Shown: positions 41,312 to 50,591, counted from the stretch's first letter. The stretch: 64,000 nt of DNA from Pseudomonas rubra (GCF_028656935.1 NZ_JAMDGZ010000017.1:1-64000), one strand, 5' to 3'. The notes: a model not told the origin generated them from the sequence alone. Made by a program: numbers and translations.

Positions 41312-41340
41312 TGAAATCGCTAAAGCTTGCACGCGGCCAT

Positions 41341-41856
41341 TTATTCTAGCTCGTATGCGTAGATTTTCTCGGCATCCATCTGATATCCGGCATCGGCCAG
41401 CTCACTGCTGGAGGCTTTGACCTGCATTTGCCCTTCGATCCAGTACGGCTGATAGAGGTCTTCGACCTTCACGCCGATCTCGCTGAAGATGTGAACGATC
41501 TGGTTCGACGGCGGTGGCGGCACATGAATGCAGGCGCCGTAGTAGGGCACCAGCAGGAACTCGGTGGTGCGGCCCTCTTCGCTGACTTCCAGTGGCACGA
41601 TATAGCCCGGCAGTTTTACCTGCTGACCATCCAGGGCCTTGACCACTGGGGCATTGGGTGCGGTTTGCCGGGCTGCGGGGGCAGCTTCGGCGGCCAGGGC
41701 ATCGCTCAATTGCGAGAGGTCGTGCAACGGCGCCAGTTGCGGCTGGATCACCGGCGCCCCGGCCGGGATCAATTGCTGCCATTCCAGGGTGCGGGGCTCG
41801 GCCGCCCACACAGGGGCGGCGATCAATAGCATGGAAAGTAACAGGGCGCGGCTCAT
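41341..41856 (-). CDS. DUF3299 periplasmic protein of the zinc-type ABC operon
   Basis: A 171-residue protein with a signal peptide (MSRALLLSMLLIAAPVWA) and a DUF3299 domain (PGYIVPLEVSEEGRTTEFLLVPYYGACIHVPPPPSNQ). The Cys and His in GACIHV could bind metal. Last gene of a four-gene operon (DUF2796, ATPase, permease, DUF3299) that matches the Zur-controlled PA4063-PA4066 set of P. aeruginosa as I recall it. Exact function unknown. Confidence 0.85.
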   Translation of the reverse strand: MSRALLLSMLLIAAPVWAAEPRTLEWQQLIPAGAPVIQPQLAPLHDLSQLSDALAAEAAPAARQTAPNAPVVKALDGQQVKLPGYIVPLEVSEEGRTTEFLLVPYYGACIHVPPPPSNQIVHIFSEIGVKVEDLYQPYWIEGQMQVKASSSELADAGYQMDAEKIYAYELE

Positions 41857-41864
41857 CAAAGTAC

Positions 41865-43130
41865 TCACAGATGGATAGACAGGCCGTCGGCCAATGACTG
41901 GCGATAGGCGCGCCAGGCTGGCACGGCGCCCATCAGCAGGGCGGCGCCGAGAATGATGGCCAGCAGGCTCCACTCATGGGTGCTGGGCCAGGTCAGGGGC
42001 AGCAACAAGCCGTAATTGGCTTGCACGTAACCTTGGGCCAGGGCAATGCCGGCATACAGCAAGGCGAGCCCAGCGATGATGCCGACGCTTGCCAGGGCCA
42101 GGGCTTCGAGCAGCAGAAGCCCGGCGATGTGCCATGGGCGAGCGCCCACCGAGCGCAGGATGGCCATCTCCCGGCGCCGTTCGTTGAGGCTGGTGAGAAT
42201 CGCTGTGAGCATGCCGATCAGGCCGGTCAGCACGACGAACAGCGAGACCACGAACAGCGCCTGCTCGGCAGTACCCATCAGGCTCCAGAGTTCCTGCAGG
42301 GCCACGCCCGGCAGGATCGCCAGCAAGGGTTCGCCACGGTACTCGTTGATTTCCCGTTGCAGGCTGAAGGTCGCCACCTTGTTGTTCAGGCCCAGCATGA
42401 AGGCGGTGATGGCGGCGGGCTTGAGGTCCATGTTGCGTGCCTGCTCGGCGCTGATGCGTCCGGCGCCACGGGCCGGCATACCGTTGTGCCAGTCGATGTG
42501 GATGGCTTGCATGCCGCCCAGGCTGATGTGCAGGGTGCGATCGACCGGGGTGCCGGTGCGTTGCAACACACCGACCACGGTGAACGGTTTGTCATCGTGC
42601 TTGACCAGGCTGATGGCCGCCACGCCATGGGCCAGCACCAGCTTGTCGCCCAGTTTGTAGTGCAGGGCGTCGGCGACTTCAGCACCGAGCACCACCTCGA
42701 ACGGGTCATTGGCAAAGGCCCGGCCCTCGGCCAGTTGCAGGTTCTGCTTGCGGCCGTATTGGTAGTGCTCGAAGTAGCGTACGTCGGTACCCATTACCCG
42801 ATAGCCACGGTGCGAGTCGCCCAGGGAAATCGGGATGGCCCATTTGACGCGTGGGTCGCTGGCGTAATGCTCGAAGCTTTCCCAGCGAATGTTGTTGGTG
42901 GCATTGCCGATGCGAAACACCGAGTACAGCAGCAGGTTTACCGAACCCGAGCGAGCGCCGACGATCAGGTCGGTGCCGCTGATGGTACTGGCGAAGCTTG
43001 CGCGGGCTTCAGTACGCACCCGCTCGACCGCCAGCAACAGGCACACCGAGAGGGCAATGGCGAAGGCAGTCAGAAAGGCGGTAAAACGGCGGTTGGCCAG
43101 GCTGGCCAAGGCAAGACGGAGCAGGTACAT
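41865..43130 (-). CDS. FtsX/MacB-type ABC transporter permease
   Basis: A 421-residue permease with one N-terminal helix (about 15-37), a large periplasmic domain (about 40-275) and three C-terminal helices, the FtsX/MacB layout. ATG 43130 (MYLLRLALASLANRRF) overlaps the ATPase stop by one base. FtsX/MacB-type permeases often work on periplasmic substrates rather than classic import; the partner proteins suggest zinc handling. Confidence 0.9.
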   Translation of the reverse strand: MYLLRLALASLANRRFTAFLTAFAIALSVCLLLAVERVRTEARASFASTISGTDLIVGARSGSVNLLLYSVFRIGNATNNIRWESFEHYASDPRVKWAIPISLGDSHRGYRVMGTDVRYFEHYQYGRKQNLQLAEGRAFANDPFEVVLGAEVADALHYKLGDKLVLAHGVAAISLVKHDDKPFTVVGVLQRTGTPVDRTLHISLGGMQAIHIDWHNGMPARGAGRISAEQARNMDLKPAAITAFMLGLNNKVATFSLQREINEYRGEPLLAILPGVALQELWSLMGTAEQALFVVSLFVVLTGLIGMLTAILTSLNERRREMAILRSVGARPWHIAGLLLLEALALASVGIIAGLALLYAGIALAQGYVQANYGLLLPLTWPSTHEWSLLAIILGAALLMGAVPAWRAYRQSLADGLSIHL

Positions 43131-43849
43131 CAGGCCTCCAGGTCGTTGGCCGGCTGGGCCGCGCGGTTGAGTTTGGCAAGGCACAGCTGGCGATCGAACA
43201 GTGGCGCCAGGCTCTGGTCATGGCTGACGAACAGCAGGCTGGAACCGGCCGCCCGGCACTCGGCGAACAGCAGGCGGATAAAGGCCTCGCGGGTGTCGGC
43301 ATCGAGGGCGGAGGTCGGTTCGTCAGCGATCACCAGCTCCGGTTGGCCGATCAAAGCCCGGGCCGCGGCAACGCGCTGTTGCTGGCCGATTGACAGGCTG
43401 TCGGCGCGCCGCGCAAGCAGGGCCGGGTCTTTCAGGCCCAGGTGGGCGAGCAGGCCGGCGGCGGCCTGGTCGATACTGCCATGGCGTTCGACGGCCCGTT
43501 GTGCGCGACTGCGTGAGAAGCGGCAGGGCAGCTCGACGTTCTCCCGTACCGAAAGAAACGGCAGCAGGTTGAACTGCTGGAAAATGTAGCCGGTGTGATC
43601 GACGCGAAAGCGGTCGCGGGCGGCCAGCTTCAATTCGCTCAAGTCCTGGCCGAGCAGGCGGACGCTGCCGCGATCGGGCTTTTGCACACCGCCCAGCAGG
43701 CCCAGCAGGGTGGTCTTGCCGCTGCCGCTGGGGCCTTTGAGAAACAATGACTCGCCGGCGTGCAGGCGCAAGGTGGGAATATCCAGCAGGGGGGCTTGGC
43801 CCGGCCAGGCAAAGCCCAGGTCGGTCAGTTCAATCAGTGCCTGGCTCAT
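43130..43849 (-). CDS. ABC transporter ATP-binding protein
   Basis: A 239-residue ATPase with Walker A GPSGSGKTT (about 40-48), signature LSIGQQQR, Walker B LVIADEPTS and the H-loop SHD. It resembles LolD/MacB-type ATPases. It pairs with the downstream permease. Confidence 0.93.
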   Translation of the reverse strand: MSQALIELTDLGFAWPGQAPLLDIPTLRLHAGESLFLKGPSGSGKTTLLGLLGGVQKPDRGSVRLLGQDLSELKLAARDRFRVDHTGYIFQQFNLLPFLSVRENVELPCRFSRSRAQRAVERHGSIDQAAAGLLAHLGLKDPALLARRADSLSIGQQQRVAAARALIGQPELVIADEPTSALDADTREAFIRLLFAECRAAGSSLLFVSHDQSLAPLFDRQLCLAKLNRAAQPANDLEA

Positions 43850-43895
43850 AAATGAACGCCCGGGTTACCCCAGGCGTTTCGCTGCAAAAGGGCTG

Positions 43896-44468
43896 TCAGA
43901 AGTTGATCGTGGCCTTGGTCGGGGTCGCTTCGACGCCTTGCTGGCCATTGGGCCCGATCAGTTGTAGCGCAATTTTCTGGGTGGCGGGGAAGGCCTTGAA
44001 CAATGGGCCCAGGTCGAGGTTCTTGAGCTCGCCGGGCTTGTCGCAGGTCAGCCGGTAATGGGCATGGACGTCACTGTGCTGGTGGCCTTCGTGCTTGTCG
44101 CCATCGTCATCGGCTGCCGGTTTGTCGCCGAACAGCGGGCTTTCCAGTTCCTGATCACTTTCGCTGCAGTTAGCTGCCTTGGCCAGGCCAAACAGCGCCA
44201 ATGGTTTTTCCAATTGTGTGCGTACCGCCGCGACCTTGGCTTTGTCGGCGGCGCTGCTGGCTGGGTGTTCGAAGCCGACCAGGTTCATCGCCGGGCTGTC
44301 CAGTTCCAGCTCCAGGGTCTTGTCGTCCAGCACCACATTCAAGCGAGCGACGCCGTGTTCATGGGCGGCGAGGCTGCCCTGGGCGTGGTCATGATCGTGG
44401 TCTTCATGGGCATGGGCGACGGCCAGGGGCAACAAGGCAAACGGCAAGGCAAGCAACAGACGGCGCAT
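43896..44468 (-). CDS. DUF2796 histidine-rich periplasmic protein (ZrgA-like)
   Basis: A 190-residue protein with a signal peptide (MRRLLLALPFALLPLAVAHA) and two histidine/aspartate-rich segments (HEDHDHDHAQG at the mature N-terminus and KHEGHQHSDVHAHY near residue 125). DUF2796 members include ZrgA of Vibrio cholerae, a zinc-uptake component. First gene of the operon; likely a periplasmic zinc binder. A Zur-type palindrome lies 38 bases upstream. Confidence 0.88.
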   Translation of the reverse strand: MRRLLLALPFALLPLAVAHAHEDHDHDHAQGSLAAHEHGVARLNVVLDDKTLELELDSPAMNLVGFEHPASSAADKAKVAAVRTQLEKPLALFGLAKAANCSESDQELESPLFGDKPAADDDGDKHEGHQHSDVHAHYRLTCDKPGELKNLDLGPLFKAFPATQKIALQLIGPNGQQGVEATPTKATINF

Positions 44469-44505
44469 GGGCTGACTCCGCGGAAGCGCTGGAAAGGTTT
44501 GGTAA

Positions 44506-44515
44506 TGTTATAACA
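44506..44515. promoter_or_regulatory. Candidate Zur site
   Basis: The perfect palindrome TGTTATAACA lies between the zinc-type operon and a divergent small gene. It carries both Zur half-site cores but without the usual spacing, so the assignment is tentative. Confidence 0.45.
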
Positions 44516-44600
44516 ACTTATTTGCTCCGCGCCAGTGTGCTTGGCGATCAAGCGTTGGCGTGGGAGCATGGACCCATTGATTGCGCACAAGGACAAACCC

Positions 44601-44945
44601 ATGCGAATTCGCGGACACATCGGCGACTGGCCGGTAGACCTGACCCTGGAACTGGACCCGGCGGAATGGGCACAACTGGGTGGTCAATTGAGCGCTGTGA
44701 CGCCTGCGCCGGTGCAGGCTGCAGCCCCAGTGGCAGCGGCGCGGCCAGATGATGCGCTATGGCAGGCGGCGCGCGAGGTATTGCGCAAGGCCGGGCAGCT
44801 CAGCGGGCCGGAGTTGCTGGAGCACCTGGAGGGTTTGGCAGGTAGCACGGCGGCGGGCAAGCGCCTGCTGGTGCGGCTGCGTCATAGCGCCGAGGTGAAG
44901 GTGGAAAGCGGGGCGGATGCGCCGGTTTATCACTGGTTGGAGTGA
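44601..44945 (+). CDS. Conserved-type hypothetical protein, 114 aa
   Basis: A small soluble protein (MRIRGHIGDWPVDLTLELDP) with an AAGGACA ribosome-binding site 8 bases before ATG 44601. An N-terminal beta-rich part (1-35) is followed by an alanine/proline linker and a helical second half (DALWQAAREVLRKAG). I do not recognise the family. It is divergent from the zinc-type operon and ends next to a REP element. Confidence 0.65.
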   Translation: MRIRGHIGDWPVDLTLELDPAEWAQLGGQLSAVTPAPVQAAAPVAAARPDDALWQAAREVLRKAGQLSGPELLEHLEGLAGSTAAGKRLLVRLRHSAEVKVESGADAPVYHWLE

Positions 44946-44953
44946 TAGAGGTT

Positions 44954-45003
44954 TCGCGGGGCAAGCCCGCTCCTACAGGTGTGGGAGCGGGCTTGCCCCG
45001 CGA
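44954..45003. repeat. REP palindrome, 24-bp arms
   Basis: Arms 44954-44977 and 44980-45003 are inverted copies with one mismatch and a GG loop. It sits between two converging genes. Confidence 0.9.
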
Positions 45004-45008
45004 TCAAT

Positions 45009-45881
45009 TCAATACAAGGCAGCAAACAACTTGCGCCGGTAAGTACCTACCAGCGGATGATCGTTACCCAGCAGGTCAAACACCTGCAGCAAGGTCTTGT
45101 GCGCGATCCCGCTGTCATAGCCGCGGTTGCGCTTGAACAGCTTGAGCAAGCCTTCCAGCGCCGCCTCGTATTGCTGGCGCGACAGCTGCTGGATGCATAA
45201 CTGATACGCCGCTTCGTCATCTTCAGCATTTTGCGCCAGGCGTGCTTTCAGGTCGGCGACTTCCGGCAGGCTGGCGGCCTGGCGCAGGAAGGTCAGTTGC
45301 GCCTTGGCGCCGGCCAGGGCAGCCTTGTGCTCATCGCTCCTGACCGCATCGAGCACGGCCTGAGCTTCACCCAGCTCGCCCCGTTCGGCCAGGCAGCGGG
45401 CGTAGAGAATCAGCGCGCCAGCATTGCTGTTGTCTTCAGTGAGCAGTGCCTTGAGGGTGTTCTCGGCTTCGCTGAAGCGCCCTTCGGCGAACAGCGCCTG
45501 GGCTTGCTCCAGCGGGTCCGCAGCAGCCGGTGGAGGCATTTGCACGTGGGGTTCGAGCAGGGCACGAATCGCCGACTCCGGTTGGGCGCCGGCAAAACCG
45601 TCGACGGGTTGGCCATCCTTGAACAGCACCACGGTCGGCAGGCTGCGAATGCCGAAGCGGGCGACGATGTCCTGCTCGATATCACAATTGACCTTGGCCA
45701 GCAGCAGCTCGCCCTGGTAGCTCTCGGTGATTTGCGCCAGCAGCGGCATCAGCGCCTTGCACGGGGCGCACCATTCGGCCCAGAAATCGACCAGCACCGG
45801 CTTGTGGAAAGAGTTCTGGATCACCGACTGATCGAAGTCGGCGGCAGTGGCGTCGAATACATACGGGGTAGCAGGGTTCAT
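45009..45881 (-). CDS. CnoX-like thioredoxin/TPR chaperone
   Basis: A 290-residue protein: a thioredoxin domain (residues about 5-110) with active site WCAPC (Cys38, Cys41), then TPR-like helices to the end. It is homologous to E. coli CnoX/YbbN, which guards clients under hypochlorite stress; that protein has lost the first cysteine, whereas this one keeps a full CxxC and may be redox active. Cytoplasmic. Confidence 0.9.
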   Translation of the reverse strand: MNPATPYVFDATAADFDQSVIQNSFHKPVLVDFWAEWCAPCKALMPLLAQITESYQGELLLAKVNCDIEQDIVARFGIRSLPTVVLFKDGQPVDGFAGAQPESAIRALLEPHVQMPPPAAADPLEQAQALFAEGRFSEAENTLKALLTEDNSNAGALILYARCLAERGELGEAQAVLDAVRSDEHKAALAGAKAQLTFLRQAASLPEVADLKARLAQNAEDDEAAYQLCIQQLSRQQYEAALEGLLKLFKRNRGYDSGIAHKTLLQVFDLLGNDHPLVGTYRRKLFAALY

Positions 45882-45912
45882 CGCGACTCTCGAAAATCCG
45901 TGAATGGCATCA

Positions 45913-46575
45913 CTATAAAGGCTGGCGACTGGCGTGGTACAGGCTGACCCGGCGGAATTCGTGAGGTTCGGCCAGGTCCGGTAAGGTCAGGGCGTCCAGC
46001 GTGCCCAGGGAGCGGTACAGCGGGTGGCTGAAATCCCTGACCCGTGAATCGGCCACCAGCGCCTGTTGGCCGCGGCTGAGGAACTCATCCAGCAGGGGTA
46101 GGTTGGCGCGGTCGTAGAGCACATCGGCGACCAGGATCAGGTCGAAGCGGTCGGCTTCCTGGAAGAAATCGCTGGAGTAGCTCAGTTCCACCTCGTTGAG
46201 CGCGGCATTGGCCCGGCAGGCTTGCAACGCCAGCGGATCAAGATCACAGGCGACGACTTCCAGTGCGCCGGCCTTGGCCGCAGCAATGCCAGCGATGCCG
46301 GAGCCTGCGCCAAAATCCAGCACCCGCTTGCCGGCCACCCAGTGCCGGTGTTGGTCCAGGTAGCGCGCCATGGCCAGGCCGCTGGCCCAACAGAAGCTCC
46401 AGTACGGCGGCTCGTGGAGGATGCGCCGGGTTTCTTCGCTGCTGAAGGCGCGGTCCATGTTCTGCGCGTCGATCAACCACAGCTTGAGCGCGCATTCGGG
46501 CAAGTCGCTGACCACCAGTTGTGCGTCACCCAGCAGTTCACTTAAAGCGTGCTGCAACGGCACTGGCGCCATCAT
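45913..46575 (-). CDS. Class I SAM-dependent methyltransferase
   Basis: A 220-residue methyltransferase with motif I VLDFGAGSGIAG (about residue 85-96) and a VACDLDPLAL motif II. It resembles the ETFB-lysine/PrmA-like group of protein methyltransferases. The start overlaps the lipoprotein stop by four bases; two ATGs in a row are possible starts. The target is unknown. Confidence 0.82.
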   Translation of the reverse strand: MMAPVPLQHALSELLGDAQLVVSDLPECALKLWLIDAQNMDRAFSSEETRRILHEPPYWSFCWASGLAMARYLDQHRHWVAGKRVLDFGAGSGIAGIAAAKAGALEVVACDLDPLALQACRANAALNEVELSYSSDFFQEADRFDLILVADVLYDRANLPLLDEFLSRGQQALVADSRVRDFSHPLYRSLGTLDALTLPDLAEPHEFRRVSLYHASRQPL

Positions 46576-47018
46576 GGCGCCTTTTCGAAGCGCAATGGGC
46601 CGGTGGCCTGGGTCTGGGCCTGGGCAATGCGCAGCGGCGGCAGGTGCAAGATCAGTTGCCCGGACTGGCTGGCGCGGCCGCGCAACTCGACCCGGGCCCC
46701 GGCCGGAAAGGCCTCGGGGTTGAAGCGCAGGCGAAACGGCAGGTCCAGACCATTGCCGCTGAGGGTGCTGCTTGCCAGCAAGCCTTGCGGGCGGCCACGT
46801 TCGTCGATGACCAACAGGGCCAGTTCGACTTCGGCGCCGGCCGGAATGTTGAGCAAGGTCCCGCTCAATTCGCGCTGGTAAGCCGGCAAGGGCCCGAGCT
46901 CTTTAGCCGGTTTGCTTGCCACCGGTGCTTTTGGCGCCGGTACTGGCTGGGGTTTGTCGCTGCTGCAAGCAACCAGCACAGCGGCGAAACTGAGCACGAC
47001 AAGCGCTCTTAATGGCAT
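46572..47018 (-). CDS. YbaY/YscW-family lipoprotein
   Basis: A 148-residue lipoprotein: signal peptide with lipobox VLVAC (Cys18), a proline-rich spacer, then a beta-rich domain ([21 protein letters not shown]) of the YbaY/YscW type. Residues after the cysteine are SS, so outer membrane localisation is likely. AAGGA-type ribosome-binding site before ATG 47018. Divergent from nrdR. Confidence 0.85.
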   Translation of the reverse strand: MPLRALVVLSFAAVLVACSSDKPQPVPAPKAPVASKPAKELGPLPAYQRELSGTLLNIPAGAEVELALLVIDERGRPQGLLASSTLSGNGLDLPFRLRFNPEAFPAGARVELRGRASQSGQLILHLPPLRIAQAQTQATGPLRFEKAP

Positions 47019-47125
47019 GGGGAATTCCTTCGCGGCATATTTCCTCACTGGATGGTAACCCCTTTGGCTTGTCTTGCCAGTGGGATGCGCTACCATGGCC
47101 CTCCCTTTTTTTGTTGCCTGCCACC

Positions 47126-47590
47126 ATGCACTGTCCCTTCTGCGGTGCCAACGACACCAAGGTCATCGACTCGCGACTGGTTGCCGAGGGCGAGCAAGTG
47201 CGCCGTCGGCGCGAATGCGTAGCTTGCGGTGAGCGCTTCACCACCTTCGAAACCGCCGAACTGGTTCTGCCCCGGCTGATCAAGCAGGACGGCAGTCGCC
47301 AGCCCTTCGACGAAGAAAAACTGCGCGCCGGTATGCAGCGCGCCCTGGAAAAACGTCCGGTCAGTGTCGAGCGCCTGGAAGCGGCGCTGGCGCATATCAA
47401 GCACAAGCTGCGGGCTACCGGCGAGCGCGAGATCAAATCGCTGGTCGTCGGCGAGTTGGTCATGGCCGAGCTGCAGAAGCTCGATGAAGTCGCCTACATT
47501 CGCTTCGCCTCGGTGTACCGGCGTTTCCAGGACCTCAACGAGTTCCGTGAAGAAATCGACCGCCTGGCCCGTGTGCCGGCTAAAGAGTGA
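47126..47590 (+). CDS. nrdR: Transcriptional repressor NrdR
   Basis: A 154-residue regulator of ribonucleotide reductase genes. The N-terminal zinc ribbon is [17 protein letters not shown]...[12 protein letters not shown]; an ATP-cone (about residues 49-139) senses ATP/dATP. ATG 47126 starts at the ribbon; the longer frame from 47012 is unsupported. First gene of the riboflavin cluster, as in many gammaproteobacteria. Confidence 0.97.
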   Translation: MHCPFCGANDTKVIDSRLVAEGEQVRRRRECVACGERFTTFETAELVLPRLIKQDGSRQPFDEEKLRAGMQRALEKRPVSVERLEAALAHIKHKLRATGEREIKSLVVGELVMAELQKLDEVAYIRFASVYRRFQDLNEFREEIDRLARVPAKE

Positions 47591-47592
47591 GC

Positions 47593-48723
47593 ATGTCCAG
47601 CGAACGCGCGGTGCTTGATGCCCATTACATGGCCAGGGCCATCGAGTTGGCCCGCAAGGGCGTGTACTCCACGCACCCGAACCCGCGGGTTGGTTGTGTG
47701 ATCGTCCGTGACGGCCAGGTTGTTGGCGAAGGCTGGCATGTGCGTGCCGGCGAGCCCCATGCCGAGGTGCATGCCTTGCGTCAGGCCGGTGAGCTGGCCC
47801 GTGGCGCTTGCGCCTATGTCACGCTTGAGCCGTGCAGCCACCACGGGCGCACGCCGCCCTGCGCCGAGGCGCTGGTCAAGGCCGGCGTCGCGCGGGTGGT
47901 GGCGGCCATGCAGGACCCCAATCCGCAAGTCGCCGGCCAAGGTCTGCAGCGCCTTGCCGACGCCGGCATCGAGGTGGCCAGCGGTGTGCTCGAAGGCGAA
48001 GCCCGGGCCCTGAACCCGGGCTTTCTCAAGCGCATGGAGCACGGCCTGCCGTTCGTACGGGCCAAGCTTGCGATGAGCCTGGATGGCCGTACGGCCATGG
48101 CTAGTGGTGAGAGCCAGTGGATCACCGGCCCGGCCGCACGCTCGGCGGTGCAGCGTTTGCGCGCGCGCTCAAGCGTGGTCCTGACCAGCGCCGAAAGCGT
48201 ACTGGCCGACAACGCGCGGATGACCGTGCGCGGCGACGAGCTTGGCCTGGACCCGGAAACCACCGCCCTGGCCCTCGCCCGTCCACCGCTGCGGGTGTTG
48301 ATCGACGGCCGTTTGCGCGTGCCGCTTGACGCGCCGTTCTTTCAAGCCGGGCCGGCCCTGGTGGTGACCGCCGCCGAAGTCGACGCGGCGTATGCCCAGG
48401 CCGGCCATGAGCTGTTGCGTCTGCCGGGCAGCGATGGCCGTGTCGATCTGCCTGCGCTGATGCTCGAACTGGCTGCTCGCGGTGCCAGCGAGGTACTGGT
48501 CGAAGCTGGCGCCGGCCTGGTCGGCGCCTTTGCCCGCCAGGGCCTGATCGACGAGTATCAGATTTTTGTCGCCGGGCGCATTCTGGGCTCCAGTGCCCGA
48601 CCGTTGCTCGACTGGCCGCTGGAAACCATGCGCCAGGCGCCCCATTTGAAAATCACCGAAATGCGTGCAGTAGGCGATGACTGGCGAGTCACTGCGGTTC
48701 CCAAGCCTGCGCCCGGCGTATAA
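47593..48723 (+). CDS. ribD: Riboflavin biosynthesis deaminase/reductase
   Basis: A 376-residue bifunctional enzyme. The deaminase half has HAEVHAL and PCSHHGRTPPC zinc motifs (about residues 55-90); the reductase half starts near 150 (VRAKLAMSLDGRTA). It carries out steps two and three after GTP ring opening. ATG 47593 follows the nrdR stop by two bases. Confidence 0.97.
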   Translation: MSSERAVLDAHYMARAIELARKGVYSTHPNPRVGCVIVRDGQVVGEGWHVRAGEPHAEVHALRQAGELARGACAYVTLEPCSHHGRTPPCAEALVKAGVARVVAAMQDPNPQVAGQGLQRLADAGIEVASGVLEGEARALNPGFLKRMEHGLPFVRAKLAMSLDGRTAMASGESQWITGPAARSAVQRLRARSSVVLTSAESVLADNARMTVRGDELGLDPETTALALARPPLRVLIDGRLRVPLDAPFFQAGPALVVTAAEVDAAYAQAGHELLRLPGSDGRVDLPALMLELAARGASEVLVEAGAGLVGAFARQGLIDEYQIFVAGRILGSSARPLLDWPLETMRQAPHLKITEMRAVGDDWRVTAVPKPAPGV

Positions 48724-48768
48724 TTTGCGGCTAGCGCCACGCGCAGCCCTGTTCTCGAGGAGGACTTC

Positions 48769-49434
48769 ATGTTCACCGGCATCATCGAATCGATTGGCAG
48801 CATCCGTTCCCTGACCCCAAAAGGCGGTGACGTGCGGGTGTATGTCGAAACCGGCAAGCTCGACCTGGGCGACGTCAAACTGGGTGACAGCATCGCCGTC
48901 AACGGTGTGTGCCTGACCGCCGTCGAGCTGCCTGGCGATGGCTTCTGGGCCGACGTCAGCCGCGAAACCCTCGACTGCACGGCCTTCAACGAGCTCAAGA
49001 GCGGCAGCCGGGTCAACCTGGAAAAAGCCCTGACACCGACCACCCGCCTGGGTGGCCACCTGGTCAGCGGCCACGTCGACGGTGTCGGCGAAGTGGTCTC
49101 GCGCAGCGATAACGCCCGTGCCATCCAGTTCCGCATCCGCGCCCCCAAAGAGCTGGCCAAGTACATTGCCCACAAGGGCTCGATCACCGTCGATGGCACC
49201 AGCCTTACGGTGAACGTCGTCGATGGCGCCGAATTCGAGCTGACCATCGTCCCGCACACCCTGGCCGAAACCATCATGGCCGACTACCGTCCAGGTCGTC
49301 GGGTGAACCTTGAGGTCGACCTGTTGGCCCGTTACCTGGAGCGTTTGCTGCTGGGCGACAAGGCCGCCGAGCCAAGCCAGGGTGGCGGCATCACCGAAAG
49401 TTTCCTGGCCGCCAACGGCTACCTGAAATCCTGA
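48769..49434 (+). CDS. ribE: Riboflavin synthase, alpha subunit
   Basis: A 221-residue enzyme with two similar barrels (MFTGIIESIGSIRSL and GGHLVSGHVDGVGEV), forming riboflavin from two lumazines. GAGGAGG ribosome-binding site. Partner of RibH. Confidence 0.97.
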   Translation: MFTGIIESIGSIRSLTPKGGDVRVYVETGKLDLGDVKLGDSIAVNGVCLTAVELPGDGFWADVSRETLDCTAFNELKSGSRVNLEKALTPTTRLGGHLVSGHVDGVGEVVSRSDNARAIQFRIRAPKELAKYIAHKGSITVDGTSLTVNVVDGAEFELTIVPHTLAETIMADYRPGRRVNLEVDLLARYLERLLLGDKAAEPSQGGGITESFLAANGYLKS

Positions 49435-49452
49435 TTTGAAAGGGGGTGCCCC

Positions 49453-50547
49453 GTGGCGCTCAACAGCATTGAAGAACTGGTTGAAGACATCCGCCAGGGC
49501 AAAATGGTCATCCTCATGGATGACGAAGACCGCGAGAACGAAGGCGACCTGATCATGGCCGCCGAATGCTGCAAGGCCGAGCACATCAACTTCATGGCCA
49601 AGCACGCGCGCGGCCTGATCTGCATGCCGATGTCGCGCGAGCGCTGCGAAACGCTCAAGTTGCCGCTGATGGCGCCGCGCAATGGCTCGGGCTTTGGCAC
49701 CAAGTTCACCGTCTCGATCGAAGCCGCCACTGGCGTCACCACCGGCATCTCCGCCGCCGACCGCGCGCGCACCGTGCAGGCCGCTGCCGCTCGTGATGCC
49801 AAGGCCGAAGACATCGTCAGCCCCGGCCACATCTTCCCGCTGATGGCCCAGCCCGGCGGTACCCTGGCCCGTGCCGGTCACACCGAAGCGGCCTGCGACC
49901 TGGCACGCATGGCCGGTTTCGAGCCGAGCGGAGTGATCTGCGAGGTGATGAACGACGACGGCACCATGTCCCGTCGCGCCGAGCTTGAGACCTTCGCCGC
50001 CGAACACAACATCAAGATCGGCACCATTGCCGACCTGATCCACTACCGGATGATCCACGAACGTACCGTTCAGCGGGTTTCAGAGCAGCCGCTGGACAGC
50101 GAACTGGGTCAGTTCAACCTGGTCACCTACCGTGATTCGGTCGAGGGCGATGTGCACATGGCCCTGACCCTGGGCAACATCTGCGCCGAAGAACCGACCC
50201 TGGTACGGGTACACAACATGGACCCGCTGCGCGACCTGTTGATGGTCAAGCAACCGGGCCGCTGGAGCCTGCGTGCGGCCATGAGCGCCGTTGCAGACGC
50301 CGGCAGTGGTGTTGTGCTGTTGCTGGGCCACCCGCTTGATGGCGACGTGCTGCTGGCGCATATCCGCGAAAGCGCCGATACCACCGCGCAGGCGAAACCC
50401 CCGACCACCTACAGCACTGTGGGTGCAGGCTCGCAGATCCTGCGCGACCTTGGCGTGCGCAAAATGCGCCTGATGAGTTCGCCAATGAAGTTCAATGCGA
50501 TATCCGGATTCGATCTGGAAGTTGTAGAATACGTGCCCTCCGAATAA
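49453..50547 (+). CDS. ribBA: 3,4-DHBP synthase with degenerate GTP cyclohydrolase II domain
   Basis: A 364-residue protein starting at GTG 49453 after AGGGGGTG. The N-terminal domain is an intact dihydroxybutanone phosphate synthase (MDDEDRENEGDLIMAAE near residue 20-37), which makes the four-carbon unit from ribulose 5-phosphate. The C-terminal domain (about 205-364) has the cyclohydrolase II fold but lacks its zinc cysteines (ECLTGD..CDCGSQ in the ribA product of this window) and the EGRGIGL loop, so it is probably inactive as cyclohydrolase. Confidence 0.93.
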   Translation: MALNSIEELVEDIRQGKMVILMDDEDRENEGDLIMAAECCKAEHINFMAKHARGLICMPMSRERCETLKLPLMAPRNGSGFGTKFTVSIEAATGVTTGISAADRARTVQAAAARDAKAEDIVSPGHIFPLMAQPGGTLARAGHTEAACDLARMAGFEPSGVICEVMNDDGTMSRRAELETFAAEHNIKIGTIADLIHYRMIHERTVQRVSEQPLDSELGQFNLVTYRDSVEGDVHMALTLGNICAEEPTLVRVHNMDPLRDLLMVKQPGRWSLRAAMSAVADAGSGVVLLLGHPLDGDVLLAHIRESADTTAQAKPPTTYSTVGAGSQILRDLGVRKMRLMSSPMKFNAISGFDLEVVEYVPSE

Positions 50548-50591
50548 AGCAGGCAGTTTGTCGCGCTGCCATTCGTGTCCCAAACCCCCAC

